A stretch of DNA of 64,000 bases from Modestobacter sp. Leaf380 (GCF_001424485.1 NZ_LMQC01000023.1:108081-172080); one strand, 5' to 3'. Shown: positions 24,938 to 34,479, counted from the stretch's first letter. Numbers and translations are program-made. Notes: generated by a model from the letters alone, not told the origin.

Positions 24938-25797
24938 GGACGCACCTGAGCCAGACCGGGGTGCGTCAAAACCCGCACGGGCGGCGGCGGATCCGACAAC
25001 GTGCGCATCCACCGAAGCGCTGTGGCGAAGACCGTGGCCACCACCAGGAGAGCCACCTGACCGAACGCGGTCGAGTAACCCGAGAGGAAGGTCTGGGCGA
25101 AGAGCATCATCCCGACCACCAGGATCAGCGTCGTCAGCACGATGGTGCGCATGTTGGCCCGCGGCTTCGCCCGCTCCGCTTCCACCTCGCGGACCATGCG
25201 TGAGCGCTCATCGAGATCCGTCGCCAGGGCAGTCAGGACCTCTGCGAGACCCGGGCCGCCGTTGCGTTCCCGGAGGATCAGGACCATGGCGATCTTGTCG
25301 GCAGCCGGGTCGGCCACCTCGTCAGCGAACTGCCGCAGCGCCGACTCGACGCCCTGAGGCCCCATGCGGTTGACGAGGTTAGTGACCGCTGGGCTGATCG
25401 AGGACGGTGCGGAGAGCAGCGAACGGCGCAGTGCTTCCCGGGTCGACCCCACAGCGCCAGAGCCGATCAGGTCCGCGAGACGTCGCGTCCAGTCAGCCAG
25501 GGCATCCGATCTGGCGATCAGCTGCCTCGACGCCTTGCCCCCGCCCAACACCTGGGGAATGAACACGACACCCGCAGCTGTGCCCACAGCGGCGACCGGC
25601 CAGCCGGTCACGAGCAGCACCAGGATGCCGGCGACCAGCGCGCCCACGTGGAGGAGCGTGACGCGGGGCTTGGTCCGCGCACGACGGCGCCGCGTTCTGG
25701 GGAGCACCTCGACGCCTCGGAGGACAGCCACGAGGCAAACGAGCCCCACGGAGACGGCGAGACCAGCCGACGTCAGCAAGGCGAGACCGGCCGTCAT
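24934..25797 (-). CDS. tadB: Tad pilus inner-membrane platform protein TadB
   Basis: A 287-residue membrane protein with helices at about 3-27, 48-80, 215-235 and 243-262, and a central cytoplasmic T2SSF/GspF-type domain containing LADWTRRLADLIGSG and VLTALATDLDERSRMVREV. This is the partner of TadC in the pilus assembly platform. The ATG at 25797 overlaps the stop of the CpaF gene (ATGA). The gene order cpaF-tadB-tadC-flp-tadE-tadE matches known Tad loci. Confidence 0.82.
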   Translation of the reverse strand: MTAGLALLTSAGLAVSVGLVCLVAVLRGVEVLPRTRRRRARTKPRVTLLHVGALVAGILVLLVTGWPVAAVGTAAGVVFIPQVLGGGKASRQLIARSDALADWTRRLADLIGSGAVGSTREALRRSLLSAPSSISPAVTNLVNRMGPQGVESALRQFADEVADPAADKIAMVLILRERNGGPGLAEVLTALATDLDERSRMVREVEAERAKPRANMRTIVLTTLILVVGMMLFAQTFLSGYSTAFGQVALLVVATVFATALRWMRTLSDPPPPVRVLTHPGLAQVRP

Positions 25798-27266
25798 GAC
25801 CCAGCACCGGGGAGGGCTGGCCAGTCGCTCTGGTCTGGATGCAGCCAGTCCGGGTCGAACCCGACGTCGCGGAGCCGCTGCGCCAGGCCGTCGCTCATCA
25901 TGCCTGCGCCAGTGGCCTGGGCACGCCCGTCGCCGGCTCGAGGGGCGAAGACCGGCGTGAGATCGGGCCGCCCCGCATCTCCCATGGCACCGAGCTCGTA
26001 GACACCGGAGACGAACCGGGCGTAGCCGCGATCCCGCTGGACGTGGACGACGAGGCCCAATGCCGCCAGGGAGCGGAGCACCAGGTCCGACGACGGTGGC
26101 GGGTGCGCCTTCAGCGCGTTGATCAGGACCTTGTCGAACACACCCTCGGCGGACGGAGAGTGGATCGTGCACATCACCGACGAGATGCCGCTGGTCGCGG
26201 CCTCGAGAAGCGAGATGACGTAGGCACCACGCACCTCACCGACCAACACCCATGTCGGGGACGCGCGCAAGGCCAGGTGCAAGGCGTCGCCCATGTCGAA
26301 GCCCCCGCGGCCTTCGGCGTTGGGCAGACGGGACTCGAAGGGCCGGCAGACGGCATGCCGCTTGACCATCTGTCGCTGAGCCGGGTCCCACCGTGGCAGG
26401 TGCAGGCCCAGCTCGCGCTCGTCCTCGACGGTGACCACCACGTTGTCCCACGGGATGGCGTTGCCCAGCGCCCGCAGCAGAGTGGTCTTGCCAACCCCGG
26501 GAGCGCCGCTGATCAGCGGTGAGACCCCGGAAGCCACCGCTGCCCGCAGGAACTCACGGAGCGGCGAATCGATCATGCCCATCGCGTGCAGGTCGTCGAG
26601 GCTCGGGTCGCTGTACCTGTGGACGCGGATGACACCGGCCGGCCGGGGCAAGACGTCCATCGCTGCCTGCAGCCGGGCACCCAGCTCGGTGACGCCCTGG
26701 AGACGGAGGTTGAGGACAGGACTTGCAGAAGAGAACTCGCGGCTGGACTGACCACCCTCGGAACGCGACGCAATGGACCGCAGCAGCTGCTCGAGCTCGG
26801 CGTCGCTGGCGGCGACCGGCGGCCCCGGCTCGAGCCGCCCGTCGACTTTGCGCAACATGGTCGGGTCGCAACCCTCGAAGTGGATGTCCTCCACGTCGTC
26901 CCTGGCGAGCAGGGGCGCGAGCCGCCCCAGCCCGTCGAGCTCGGCCAGGACGGCGGCGAAGATGGTGTCCTCGGTCGTCACTTCCGGCGCAGGTCGACCC
27001 CGGTTGGCCTCGTGAACCAGCCACTGTTCGTACTCGTCGCCGATCAGCTGCTTGGTGAGCTCTCGGCGCGGCCCGGGGGCGTAGTCCTTGTCCTCGGTCG
27101 TCAACCGGGTCGACACCCGGTCACGGAGCTCAGCCACCACCCGGTACTCGGCCTCGGTCAGCTGCCGAGACGGTGCAGTGCCGTCGTTGCGCCGGCCCAC
27201 CTCGGAAGGACCCGTTGACGGAGCGGATGACGAGAGGGAGCTGGTCGTGAGGGTCACGACGCCCAT
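25794..27266 (-). CDS. cpaF: Tad pilus assembly ATPase CpaF/TadA
   Basis: A 490-residue secretion ATPase of the GspE/VirB11 superfamily. Walker A is GAPGVGKT at residues 254-261, followed by VVVTVEDERELGL (Asp box), RASPTWVLVGEVRG (Walker B region) and an SSVMCTIHSPS His-box. It hydrolyses ATP in the cytoplasm to drive pilin assembly through TadB/TadC. The ATG at 27266 overlaps the upstream gene by 13 nt; a GTG at 27257 would give a GTGA overlap as at most junctions in this element and is an equally good start. It carries no sign of damage. Confidence 0.88.
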   Translation of the reverse strand: MGVVTLTTSSLSSSAPSTGPSEVGRRNDGTAPSRQLTEAEYRVVAELRDRVSTRLTTEDKDYAPGPRRELTKQLIGDEYEQWLVHEANRGRPAPEVTTEDTIFAAVLAELDGLGRLAPLLARDDVEDIHFEGCDPTMLRKVDGRLEPGPPVAASDAELEQLLRSIASRSEGGQSSREFSSASPVLNLRLQGVTELGARLQAAMDVLPRPAGVIRVHRYSDPSLDDLHAMGMIDSPLREFLRAAVASGVSPLISGAPGVGKTTLLRALGNAIPWDNVVVTVEDERELGLHLPRWDPAQRQMVKRHAVCRPFESRLPNAEGRGGFDMGDALHLALRASPTWVLVGEVRGAYVISLLEAATSGISSVMCTIHSPSAEGVFDKVLINALKAHPPPSSDLVLRSLAALGLVVHVQRDRGYARFVSGVYELGAMGDAGRPDLTPVFAPRAGDGRAQATGAGMMSDGLAQRLRDVGFDPDWLHPDQSDWPALPGAGS

Positions 27267-28036
27267 CCCGCAGACGAGAGTGACGGCCCCGTCGTCGCTG
27301 CCAGCTCACGAACGAGAGAGGAGGCGGCCCGCATCAACGGCGACCGGCGCATGGCCCGGAGGCTCATCGGCTCCCCATCGGACAGCGCTGCTGCCGTTGC
27401 CCGGTCGTCGGGCAGCTCTCCGATGAGGGGCAGTCCCAACGCGACGGCCACCTCGCCTGCCGGGTAAGGGCCTCGCCCCACGACGATGGCGGACACCGCG
27501 GCCAGGTCACCGAGCTCGTCGCGCAGACGACCGACCGTCTCCTGCGCTGCGTGCACGGATCGCACGGTCGGCCGCACCGTCAGCAGAACGCGGTCGGCGG
27601 CTCGCACCACCGGCCAGCAGCCCCGCGTGGTGAGGAGACGCCCGGTGTCGACCAGTGCGTCCCGACCGTGGCGAACCGCGGTCTGCCCCAGGGCGCCGGC
27701 CATCCGCTCCCATGCACCACCGCTGAAGGACTGGCCCTGCGTCGCCGTCCCGAAGCCGGGGATGAGCGAGACGCCGGGCCGCTCCGGGAGCTGGACCGCG
27801 TGCTCGGCCAACAGTGCCGCGGATGCAGCCACCGGCAAGTCGTGGCGGGCGGCCGCGGACCACGACAGGAGGCCCCGGTCGGTGCCCACCCGTCCGGCGA
27901 GCATCCCCGGCCCCATGTCACCGCCGGCGATGTCGCAATCGACGACAGTCACCGGCCGGGGCCAGCTCAGGGCCAGCGCCCAGGTCGTGGTGGTCACCCC
28001 GGGTGCGGCTTTGCCTGAGGTCAGGACGGTGAGCAC
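27254..28036 (-). CDS. cpaE: CpaE-like MinD-family ATPase of the Tad locus
   Basis: A 260-residue protein of the ParA/MinD fold. The phosphate-binding loop region reads SGKAAPGVTTTTWALAL, so the usual GGxGKT is altered. A TVVDCDIAGGD stretch corresponds to the Walker A' strand, and VLLTVRPTVRSVHAA follows. CpaE-type proteins position Tad pili and interact with CpaF. The start is GTG 28036, four bases after the stop of the SAF-domain gene. The assignment rests on fold motifs and position in the locus. A similar protein is encoded in the conjugation operon (9709-10629). Confidence 0.74.
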   Translation of the reverse strand: MLTVLTSGKAAPGVTTTTWALALSWPRPVTVVDCDIAGGDMGPGMLAGRVGTDRGLLSWSAAARHDLPVAASAALLAEHAVQLPERPGVSLIPGFGTATQGQSFSGGAWERMAGALGQTAVRHGRDALVDTGRLLTTRGCWPVVRAADRVLLTVRPTVRSVHAAQETVGRLRDELGDLAAVSAIVVGRGPYPAGEVAVALGLPLIGELPDDRATAAALSDGEPMSLRAMRRSPLMRAASSLVRELAATTGPSLSSAGWAS

Positions 28037-28040
28037 GGGG

Positions 28041-28742
28041 TCAGCCCCCCGCCGGCAGGAGGATCAGCGCCAGGCGTCCCGTCGAGGCGAGGGCTGCCAT
28101 CGACGGCCCGTCCTCCTGATCCAGCCGGACGTCGATCACGGTCACCTGGGTGGACGGGTTGACCGGTCCGACCTCAGCGACGGTTGCCTCTACGGGCACG
28201 TCTTGCGGCCCCTCCCCCGACGTGCCGTCCTGGATGACCGACGCGGCTGTTCCCGGCGTCGCAACGACCAGGACCTGCTGGCCCGGGCTCAGCCCACTGG
28301 CCGGGAACTGGCCTTCCTGCAACGGCAGCGCCACGAGCACCTCCCCAGCGGGCAGCCCCGTGTCCACACCGATCTGAGCTCGAGTGAGCAGCTGCCCCGG
28401 GACGAGCGGCACCTGCGCGACCATCCCGATGACCTCGGCCTGATCGGCGGCCGGGATCGGTGACAGGTTCGGGTCCGCCGGCACACTTGCCACTGAAAGG
28501 TCGGCGGCGGTGATGGTCTCGCCGACCGGCACGTTCCGAGCCACGGCCAGGACGTCGGTGTGCGACGTCAGCATCTGGCCTGCGGAGTAGGCCGCGAGCC
28601 CACCCAGGAGGACGACGAGGACGCTCAGGACCAGCGACCGCCGGCTGACCCGCCGGCGCGCGGCGGCGCTTCGGATGGGCGGAGCGGAGGAAGCGGCCAC
28701 TCGATCCTCGGAACGCGGGCTGGCTGTCACGGACGACGTCAC
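28041..28742 (-). CDS. cpaB: SAF-domain protein CpaB/RcpC-like
   Basis: A 233-residue protein with a basic N-terminus, one transmembrane helix (about 36-58) and an SAF domain (LAVARNVPVGETITAADL, then VPLVPGQLLTRAQI) as in CpaB/RcpC, the periplasmic or cell-surface protein of Tad pilus systems. In monoderms its role is less clear; it may bind glycans or stabilise the assembly machine in the wall. The GTG start at 28742 overlaps the stop of the secreted-protein gene (GTGA). Confidence 0.78.
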   Translation of the reverse strand: MTSSVTASPRSEDRVAASSAPPIRSAAARRRVSRRSLVLSVLVVLLGGLAAYSAGQMLTSHTDVLAVARNVPVGETITAADLSVASVPADPNLSPIPAADQAEVIGMVAQVPLVPGQLLTRAQIGVDTGLPAGEVLVALPLQEGQFPASGLSPGQQVLVVATPGTAASVIQDGTSGEGPQDVPVEATVAEVGPVNPSTQVTVIDVRLDQEDGPSMAALASTGRLALILLPAGG

Positions 28743-29695
28743 CTGGTCACCACGGATTGCGCTTCTGCCACGGCGAAGGTGGCGTTCGACGACGTCGTCA
28801 CCTGGGGCAGAGTCCCGGTGGCGCCCGTCGAGGCAGTCCAAGAGACAGACCACTGGATGGCGTACGTGGCGGTGACCTGACCATCGGGCTGGCGGATGGA
28901 GGAGTGCGGGTAGCGGTAGTCGCAGCCTGATGGGGAGGGTGCCCAGACACCGTCGGCCGGTTGCCAAGCGGTGCCTGGACCAGCACACGTTGCGACTGCA
29001 CCCCCGTCCCCTGGGGTGAAGCTCAGACCCGTGGGAACGACCTCGACCTGAGCCCACACGCCGCCTGCGTCGGCCCTTGAGCTCAAGGGCTGGAAGGACG
29101 AGGTATCAGTCCAGAACCAGGTGTAGGCGTTGACCACGGTGTACGGCGCGCCGTTGTCCAGCTCACCGGCTGGATACATCCCCGTGGTCGGGATGGGGAT
29201 GGTCAGCGCCTGCAACGCCTGTGCCGCTAACACCGCAGGATCGACCGCGGGCGGTCCAACCGGTGGGTCGGCCGACCAGAACGAGAACCCGCTCGTCCCG
29301 GGGAACGCTCCGCCCCCGGTGTAGAAGGTGCACAGGTAGATGGCGCCATCGGTGTGACCGCCCCAGACAGGGGACTCGAGCGGGGGCTGCACGGTCATCA
29401 CCTGCGCGTAGCACTGGAGTTGCTGAACCCACCAGCCCGCGTCGCCCTGGCACGGGACGGTGGTCCCGGAAGCCGAGTCCGTGCACACGGGCACCGCTGA
29501 ACTGCTCGCGGGGGCCGCCGTCCCGGGCTGCTGAGGGCTCGAGCTCGTGCCCGGCGACTCGGCCTGCACGATGCAGACGCCATGCGAGTCGTATTGCTGG
29601 CACGCAGCCGGAGCCGCGGACACCGCGTCGGTCGCTACTAGCAGCGTGCCAACCGCCAGCCCGATGACCGCCGCCAGGCGAGTCAGACGTCGCAC
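28739..29695 (-). CDS. Secreted protein of the Tad locus, function unknown
   Basis: A 318-residue exported protein. A typical signal peptide (RRLTRL, then AAVIGLAVGTLLVAT, then AVSA) is followed by a Ser/Thr/Pro-rich segment and a domain with several Cys and many aromatic residues (GWWVQQLQCYAQV, FWTDTSSFQ). I took GTG 29695 rather than the ATG at 29734 because it gives a normal signal-peptide length and a short overlap with the lipoprotein gene. Proteins like this occur with actinobacterial pilus or secretion loci, but I do not know a function. It may be a surface-exposed minor component. Confidence 0.6.
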   Translation of the reverse strand: MRRLTRLAAVIGLAVGTLLVATDAVSAAPAACQQYDSHGVCIVQAESPGTSSSPQQPGTAAPASSSAVPVCTDSASGTTVPCQGDAGWWVQQLQCYAQVMTVQPPLESPVWGGHTDGAIYLCTFYTGGGAFPGTSGFSFWSADPPVGPPAVDPAVLAAQALQALTIPIPTTGMYPAGELDNGAPYTVVNAYTWFWTDTSSFQPLSSRADAGGVWAQVEVVPTGLSFTPGDGGAVATCAGPGTAWQPADGVWAPSPSGCDYRYPHSSIRQPDGQVTATYAIQWSVSWTASTGATGTLPQVTTSSNATFAVAEAQSVVTR

Positions 29696-30300
29696 GACTG
29701 CGCCTGTCTGTTGGGTGCCTCGGTGACCCGCCACGACCCAGCGTCGGGGTAGTCGATGTTGACGATCGTGAGCTGCTGGATCAGGTACGGCGGGCGGTCT
29801 GGTGCCACGACGGACGACCCGCCAGCATCGGTGGCCTGGACCTGACTGACGTCGATGCAGGCGGTCACCGCGACTGTCGGCAGCAGAGGCTCAGGAGCCG
29901 CGTTCGGGTCGTTGGTCAGGTCGACCGGGCCTGCCGTGGCCGTCACGACCTGTGACCTTCCTGCCTGCTGGTAGCCCTGAGCGCGGAAGGCCTGGATTGC
30001 GGTGGCCTCGGCCGTTGCTTCCGCGGCGATGGCCACTGCGTAGACGTCGTCCAGAGGCCGAGCCGGGTCCTCGTAGAGCTCGTCGATCGTTTGGACGTAG
30101 GTCGGGACGAGTGCGACCGCCTGCTCCGCGGCCAGCTCCGCCGGATCAGTCGTGACCTCAGCGCTCGTGGTGGTGGGCGAGCTCGCCACCGTGGAGGACG
30201 TGGGTGGCTCCGACGGATCGGCTCCCGATGTCGAGCAGCTGGCGATCAGGAAGCCGGCAACGACAGCTGCACCTGCCGAGACAGCCCGATTCCCCGTCAT
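29683..30300 (-). CDS. Lipoprotein, first gene of the Tad operon
   Basis: A 205-residue predicted lipoprotein: signal helix AVSAGAAVVAGFL and lipobox LIAS before Cys at about residue 25, followed by a Ser/Thr-rich linker and a compact domain (QAVALVPTYVQTIDELYEDP onward). The ATG at 30300 was chosen because GGAGGG lies about nine bases upstream; longer readings lack this. It lies at the outer face of the membrane and may anchor or help assemble the pilus in the wall. The function is otherwise unknown. The divergent region upstream (30301-30548) should carry its promoter. Confidence 0.65.
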   Translation of the reverse strand: MTGNRAVSAGAAVVAGFLIASCSTSGADPSEPPTSSTVASSPTTTSAEVTTDPAELAAEQAVALVPTYVQTIDELYEDPARPLDDVYAVAIAAEATAEATAIQAFRAQGYQQAGRSQVVTATAGPVDLTNDPNAAPEPLLPTVAVTACIDVSQVQATDAGGSSVVAPDRPPYLIQQLTIVNIDYPDAGSWRVTEAPNRQAQSCDV

Positions 30301-30380
30301 GCCGAGCCACCCTCCCTTGTCCGTCGCGTGAGTGGCGAGACTGCCTTCCCGCCGATGAACCACAACAAGAACAGGTGCCA

Positions 30381-30400
30381 TGTCACTCGGTCGGGTGACA
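30381..30400. promoter_or_regulatory. Imperfect 20-bp palindrome between the divergent Tad operon and prepilin peptidase genes
   Basis: TGTCACTCGGTCGGGTGACA matches its reverse complement at 16 of 20 positions, with perfect TGTCAC/GTGACA ends. It lies in the 248-nt region between two divergent transcription units and so is well placed to be an operator acting on both. The binding protein is unknown. Confidence 0.4.
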
Positions 30401-30548
30401 CACAATGGGCAGATTCTTTCCATTTCGGTACCTCAGGGTGTAGCTGAGCACATGGGCCGCGCCGTACTGCCGACTAGCGCTTCGGTCGTCGTGTGAGCCC
30501 TCTGAGTCCGTTCCCCACGTGCTGTCGTTGGGAAGAAGCGACGTCCCC

Positions 30549-31187
30549 ATGACGGTCACCAGCCTCGTCCTGCCGTTGGCGATGGCGACGGTGGGAACGG
30601 TTCTGTGCCCCCTCTTTGTCGCGGTGGGCATGCGTCAACTGCACGGGCCGGCGCGGACGCGCGTACGACTGCAGGTCGCCTGCCTGGTGCTCGGATGCCT
30701 GTGGGGATTTACAACCGGGAGCATCTCCAGTGGGGCAGCCGAATGGCCGCTCCGGCTGGCGCTTGTGGCCTGGGGTGCTGCTCTGATCGCGGCTGCTGCC
30801 TGCGACGCAGTCACTCAGCGTGTTCCCACCTCGCTCGTGAGGACGAGCTTCCTGGGCGCTGGCACCGCCATCGCGGCTGCGCTCCTGCTTCATGGTGACG
30901 TGCGTGCCGTGGCCATCACGGCGATCGCGACAGCAGCAGCAACGCTGACCCTGCTCGCCTGCTGGCGATTCGCGGGTGCGGGCTTCGGTGACGTCCGGCT
31001 CGCGGCTCTCGGCGGACTTGGACTCGGCCAGGTGACCGCCAGTGGTGTGGTCCTCGGCCTGGCCGCGATGGTCGTGGTCACGATGGTCCAGACGGCACTC
31101 GTGGTGTCGCGCGGCGGTGATCGAAGGACCCTGATGCCTCTCGGACCGGCCCTCGCGGTGGGCTTCCTGGTGGCAGCCGCAGCCTGA
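30549..31187 (+). CDS. Type IV prepilin peptidase (TadV/CpaA-like)
   Basis: A 212-residue polytopic membrane protein with about six helices. The two catalytic aspartates of the A24 family are visible: Asp86 in AACDAVTQRVP and Asp148 in the GFGD motif. Such enzymes cleave the leader of Flp and TadE prepilins after Gly, and matching sites are present in the three pilin-like genes of this locus. The ATG at 30549 follows GGAAGAAG by about ten bases; an upstream GTG at 30519 is an alternative. It is transcribed away from the Tad operon, on the same side as the integrase. Confidence 0.85.
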   Translation: MTVTSLVLPLAMATVGTVLCPLFVAVGMRQLHGPARTRVRLQVACLVLGCLWGFTTGSISSGAAEWPLRLALVAWGAALIAAAACDAVTQRVPTSLVRTSFLGAGTAIAAALLLHGDVRAVAITAIATAAATLTLLACWRFAGAGFGDVRLAALGGLGLGQVTASGVVLGLAAMVVVTMVQTALVVSRGGDRRTLMPLGPALAVGFLVAAAA

Positions 31188-31321
31188 CGACCCAAGTCCT
31201 GCTGGCGAGCGGCAGCGGTGTTCTCGGCCCATTGGCAGCCGGGCTGGGTTGCGGACGCCTCCTCAAGGTCGGAGGGCGCGCCACCGGGGCGGGGCCGAAT
31301 GCAGAACTCGAGGTGTCGTCC

Positions 31322-31534
31322 ATGAGTGACCCGCAGCTGCTGCGCGACGTGCTGACCGAGGATCCGCTGCTGCTGACGGCTGTAGAGGCCGCACGGGTCC
31401 TCGGCATCAGCCGATCGACCGTTTACACCCTCATCCGCGACGGCGCCATCACACCTGTGCACATCGGACGGAGTTGTCGGTTGTCCCGAGCGGAGCTCCA
31501 GCGATTCGTCCAAGCGCTCCAGGCTGCCAGCTGA
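31322..31534 (+). CDS. xis: Excisionase-like small HTH protein
   Basis: A 70-residue protein with a MerR/excisionase-type helix-turn-helix (LLTAVEAARVLGISRSTVYT, then IRDGAITPVHIGRS, then a recognition wing and LSRAELQRFV). It lies 30 nt before the tyrosine integrase on the same strand, the usual place of a recombination directionality factor in tRNA-integrating elements. The ATG at 31322 follows GAGGTG by several bases; the longer reading from 31232 has no such site. It could also be a simple regulator of the integrase gene. Confidence 0.78.
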   Translation: MSDPQLLRDVLTEDPLLLTAVEAARVLGISRSTVYTLIRDGAITPVHIGRSCRLSRAELQRFVQALQAAS

Positions 31535-31564
31535 CACGAAGCGCAGGCGAGGTGGAAGTAGGCC

Positions 31565-32698
31565 ATGGGCAAACGGGCGAACGGCGAGGGCTCGGTCTAC
31601 AAGCGAGCTGACGGTCGCTGGGGTGCGGCCCTGAGCTACCAAGACGCATCCGGCGCCATGAGGCGCCGGATGGTCTACGGGGCCACCCAGGCGGAGGCAC
31701 GCATCAAGTTGCGGGAGCTCCGCGCTCGAATCGAGGCCGGCGTCCCCGTCAAGGACTCGACCCTCACGCTCGCCGCGTGGCTGGACACCTGGATGACCGG
31801 CAGTCTCCCCGCCAGCGACCGGCGCCAAGCCACTGTCGACCTGTACAGCCACATCGCGCGGCGACACCTGCTACCGACGCTGGGTAGCAAGCGCATCGAC
31901 AAGATCCGTCCGACGGACGTCGAGATGCTCGTCGTGATGAAGCGACAAGAGGGACTGGCCCAGTCCACCGTGAGAACCATTTACACGGTCCTTCGGGCCG
32001 CCTTGGACACAGCTGTACGCGATGGGCTTTTGACGACGAACCCCACGGCAGCCATTCGTCGGCCGCCAGTGCGGCGACGAGACGCCGCATTCTTGTCCGT
32101 CGACGACGCTCAACGCCTCCTCGAGGCCCTGGCTGGTGAGCGGCTCGAGCCGTTGTTCCGGCTGATGCTCAGCACTGGTCTGCGACGCGGCGAGGCACTC
32201 GGGCTGCACTGGGAGGACGTTGACCTCGACCGCCGCCAGCTGAGAGTCAGGTGGACCCTGACACGCACCACTGCTGGACTGCAGCTGGGCGAACCGAAGA
32301 CGAAGCTCTCCCGCAGAGTGGTGCCCCTTCCCCAGTCTCTGGTGAACGTCCTCGAGGCCCACAGCGAGCAGCAGAAGTCGGAAGCAGTGGCGATCGGCAG
32401 CGCCTGGCAGAACGAGGACCTCGTCTTCGCCACGGAGGTCGGGACCTTCCTCGAGCCGAGGAACGTACTTCGCCGGTTCGTGACCATCTCCCGCCGCGCG
32501 GGCCTCGACGATGTCCACCTCCACACGCTGAGACACTCCACCGCCAGCTTTCTGCTCGCCGCTGGGGTGCACATCAAGGTCGTGCAGGAACTCCTCGGAC
32601 ATGCCAGTTACGCGATCACGGCGGACACATACAGCCATGTGGCTCCTGAGCAGCGTCGCGAGGCGGCCGACCGCATCGAGGACAGCCTCGACTGGTGA
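31565..32698 (+). CDS. int: Tyrosine site-specific integrase of the element
   Basis: A 377-residue integrase with an N-terminal arm-type binding region (GEGSVYKRADGRWG), a core-binding SAM-like domain (about 65-170) and a catalytic domain (about 175-365). The catalytic residues are in place: Arg207 (TGLRRGE), Lys245 or Lys247, His320 and Arg323 (HTLRHS), His346 (LLGHAS) and Tyr356 (DTYSHV). It ends about 300 nt from the 3' end of a tRNA-Pro gene, the likely attachment site. No frameshift or lost residue is seen, so the enzyme should be active. Confidence 0.92.
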   Translation: MGKRANGEGSVYKRADGRWGAALSYQDASGAMRRRMVYGATQAEARIKLRELRARIEAGVPVKDSTLTLAAWLDTWMTGSLPASDRRQATVDLYSHIARRHLLPTLGSKRIDKIRPTDVEMLVVMKRQEGLAQSTVRTIYTVLRAALDTAVRDGLLTTNPTAAIRRPPVRRRDAAFLSVDDAQRLLEALAGERLEPLFRLMLSTGLRRGEALGLHWEDVDLDRRQLRVRWTLTRTTAGLQLGEPKTKLSRRVVPLPQSLVNVLEAHSEQQKSEAVAIGSAWQNEDLVFATEVGTFLEPRNVLRRFVTISRRAGLDDVHLHTLRHSTASFLLAAGVHIKVVQELLGHASYAITADTYSHVAPEQRREAADRIEDSLDW

Positions 32699-32993
32699 CT
32701 CGGTAGGTGCCCCCTCCCGTCCTCTGCGACGGAGGGCGCGGGCCGCCAAAGCCCCGTCGGGTTCCGCCACCGTTCTCGTGTGACTGCAAGACCGCGATCC
32801 GCCCGGGGCCCTCTGGACGCCAGCCGTCCAGTCCTTGAAGTGGGGCTGCGAGTTGCCTGCAGGGCCGGCCAAGCTTCAATCCGGCAGCTCGACGCCGGGT
32901 CGTTCGAAGCCCGTTGCTGTCACGGTTGCTGTCAAATAGCAAAAGGCGAGCCGCCCCAGTGGGACGACCCGCCTCTGACCTGCATCTTCTCTG

Positions 32994-33067
<74 letters not shown>

Positions 33068-33141
33068 AGCTCGCGACGCCGTGGCGCCGGTGAGCTGCGT
33101 GGAAGAGACTACCCGACGCCCTGGAGGCCCCGGGGAGCGGG

Positions 33142-34479
33142 TCAGCGCTTGCGGGCGTCCCGCGCCTTGGTCTCCCGGACCTTGATCGACACGTCGATCG
33201 GGGTGCCCTCGAAGCCCCACTTCTCCCGCAGCTTGCGCTCCAGGAAGCGCCGGTAGCCGGCCTCCAGGAACCCCGTGGAGAAGACCACGAACCGCGGCGG
33301 GCGGACGTCGGCCTGCGTCACGTACTTGATCTTGGGGACCTTGCCACCTCGGGGCGGGGGCGGGGTCTCCTGGACCAGCGCGCGGATGAAGTTGTTCAGC
33401 TCTGCCGTCGGGATGCGGTACTCCCACGAGGCGAGGGCGTCCCGCAGGTGGTCGGCGAGCTTGTTCACGCCACGGCCCTTGAGCGCGGAGATGTTGACCC
33501 GGTGCGCCCACTTCACCCGGGACAGGTCGCGCTCGATCTCCTTCTCCAGCTGGGCGTGCCGGTCCTCGTCCAGGGTGTCCCACTTGTTGATCGCGATGAC
33601 CAGCGCGCGGCCGGACTCGATGACCTGGGTGATGACCCGCTGGTCCTGCTCGCTGATGACCTCGTCGGCGGCCAGCAGCACGATCGCCACCTCCGAGGCC
33701 TCGATGGCGGCCTCGGTGCGCAGGCTCGCGTAGTACTCCGTGCCGCTCGCCGTCCCCACCTTGCGGCGCAGGCCCGCGGTGTCCACGAAGCGCCACTGCT
33801 CCCCGCCCAGGGTGACCAGGGAGTCCACCGGGTCGACGGTGGTGCCGGCGACGGAGTCCACGACCGAGCGCTCGGACTTCGAGAGCCGGTTGATCAGGCT
33901 GGACTTGCCCACGTTGGGCCGACCGACCAGGGCCACCCGGCGCGGGCCACCCTCCTCGAGGGACTCGCGGGGCGCCTCGGGCATCGCGTCCAGGACCAGG
34001 TCGAGCAGGTCACCGGCGCCGCGGCCGTGCAGCGCGCTGACGCTGAACGGCTCGCCCAGGCCCAGGGACCACAGCTCGGCGGCGTTGGCCTCACCGCGCT
34101 CGTCGTCGACCTTGTTGGCGACCAGGATCACCGGGGTCGTGGACCGGCGCAGCACGCGCGCGGCCGACAGGTCGGTCTCGGTGACGCCGACCGAGGCGTC
34201 GACGACCAGCACGATCACGTCGGCGGTCTTCATCGCGTACTCGGCCTGCCGGGCGATCGAGGCGGCCATGCCGGACGCCTTGGGCTCCCAGCCGCCGGTG
34301 TCCACGACGGTGAACGTCTTGCCGTTCCACAGCGCCTCGTAGCTGATCCGGTCGCGGGTGACGCCCGGGATGTCCTGCACGACGGCGGCGCGGCGGCCGA
34401 TGAACCGGTTGACCAGGGTCGACTTGCCCACGTTGGGCCGTCCGACGACGGCGACGACGGGGTTCGGGGTCTTGCTCAT
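33142..34479 (-). CDS. der: Ribosome assembly GTPase Der (EngA)
   Basis: A 445-residue protein with two consecutive GTPase domains, each with its G1 loop (GRPNVGKS near residue 13, and again near 188), G3 (VDTGGW; VDTAGL) and G4 (NKVD; NKWD), followed by a C-terminal KH-like domain. Der is essential for maturation of the 50S subunit. The ATG at 34479 overlaps the cmk stop (ATGA). The order der-cmk-aroH-rluB-scpB-scpA is the standard one in actinobacteria. Confidence 0.95.
   Translation of the reverse strand: MSKTPNPVVAVVGRPNVGKSTLVNRFIGRRAAVVQDIPGVTRDRISYEALWNGKTFTVVDTGGWEPKASGMAASIARQAEYAMKTADVIVLVVDASVGVTETDLSAARVLRRSTTPVILVANKVDDERGEANAAELWSLGLGEPFSVSALHGRGAGDLLDLVLDAMPEAPRESLEEGGPRRVALVGRPNVGKSSLINRLSKSERSVVDSVAGTTVDPVDSLVTLGGEQWRFVDTAGLRRKVGTASGTEYYASLRTEAAIEASEVAIVLLAADEVISEQDQRVITQVIESGRALVIAINKWDTLDEDRHAQLEKEIERDLSRVKWAHRVNISALKGRGVNKLADHLRDALASWEYRIPTAELNNFIRALVQETPPPPRGGKVPKIKYVTQADVRPPRFVVFSTGFLEAGYRRFLERKLREKWGFEGTPIDVSIKVRETKARDARKR

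Noticed and set aside
1..32990. Relaxase or replication initiator gene of the element
   Set aside because: No product shows relaxase His-triad or replication initiator motifs; these genes are presumably left of the window.
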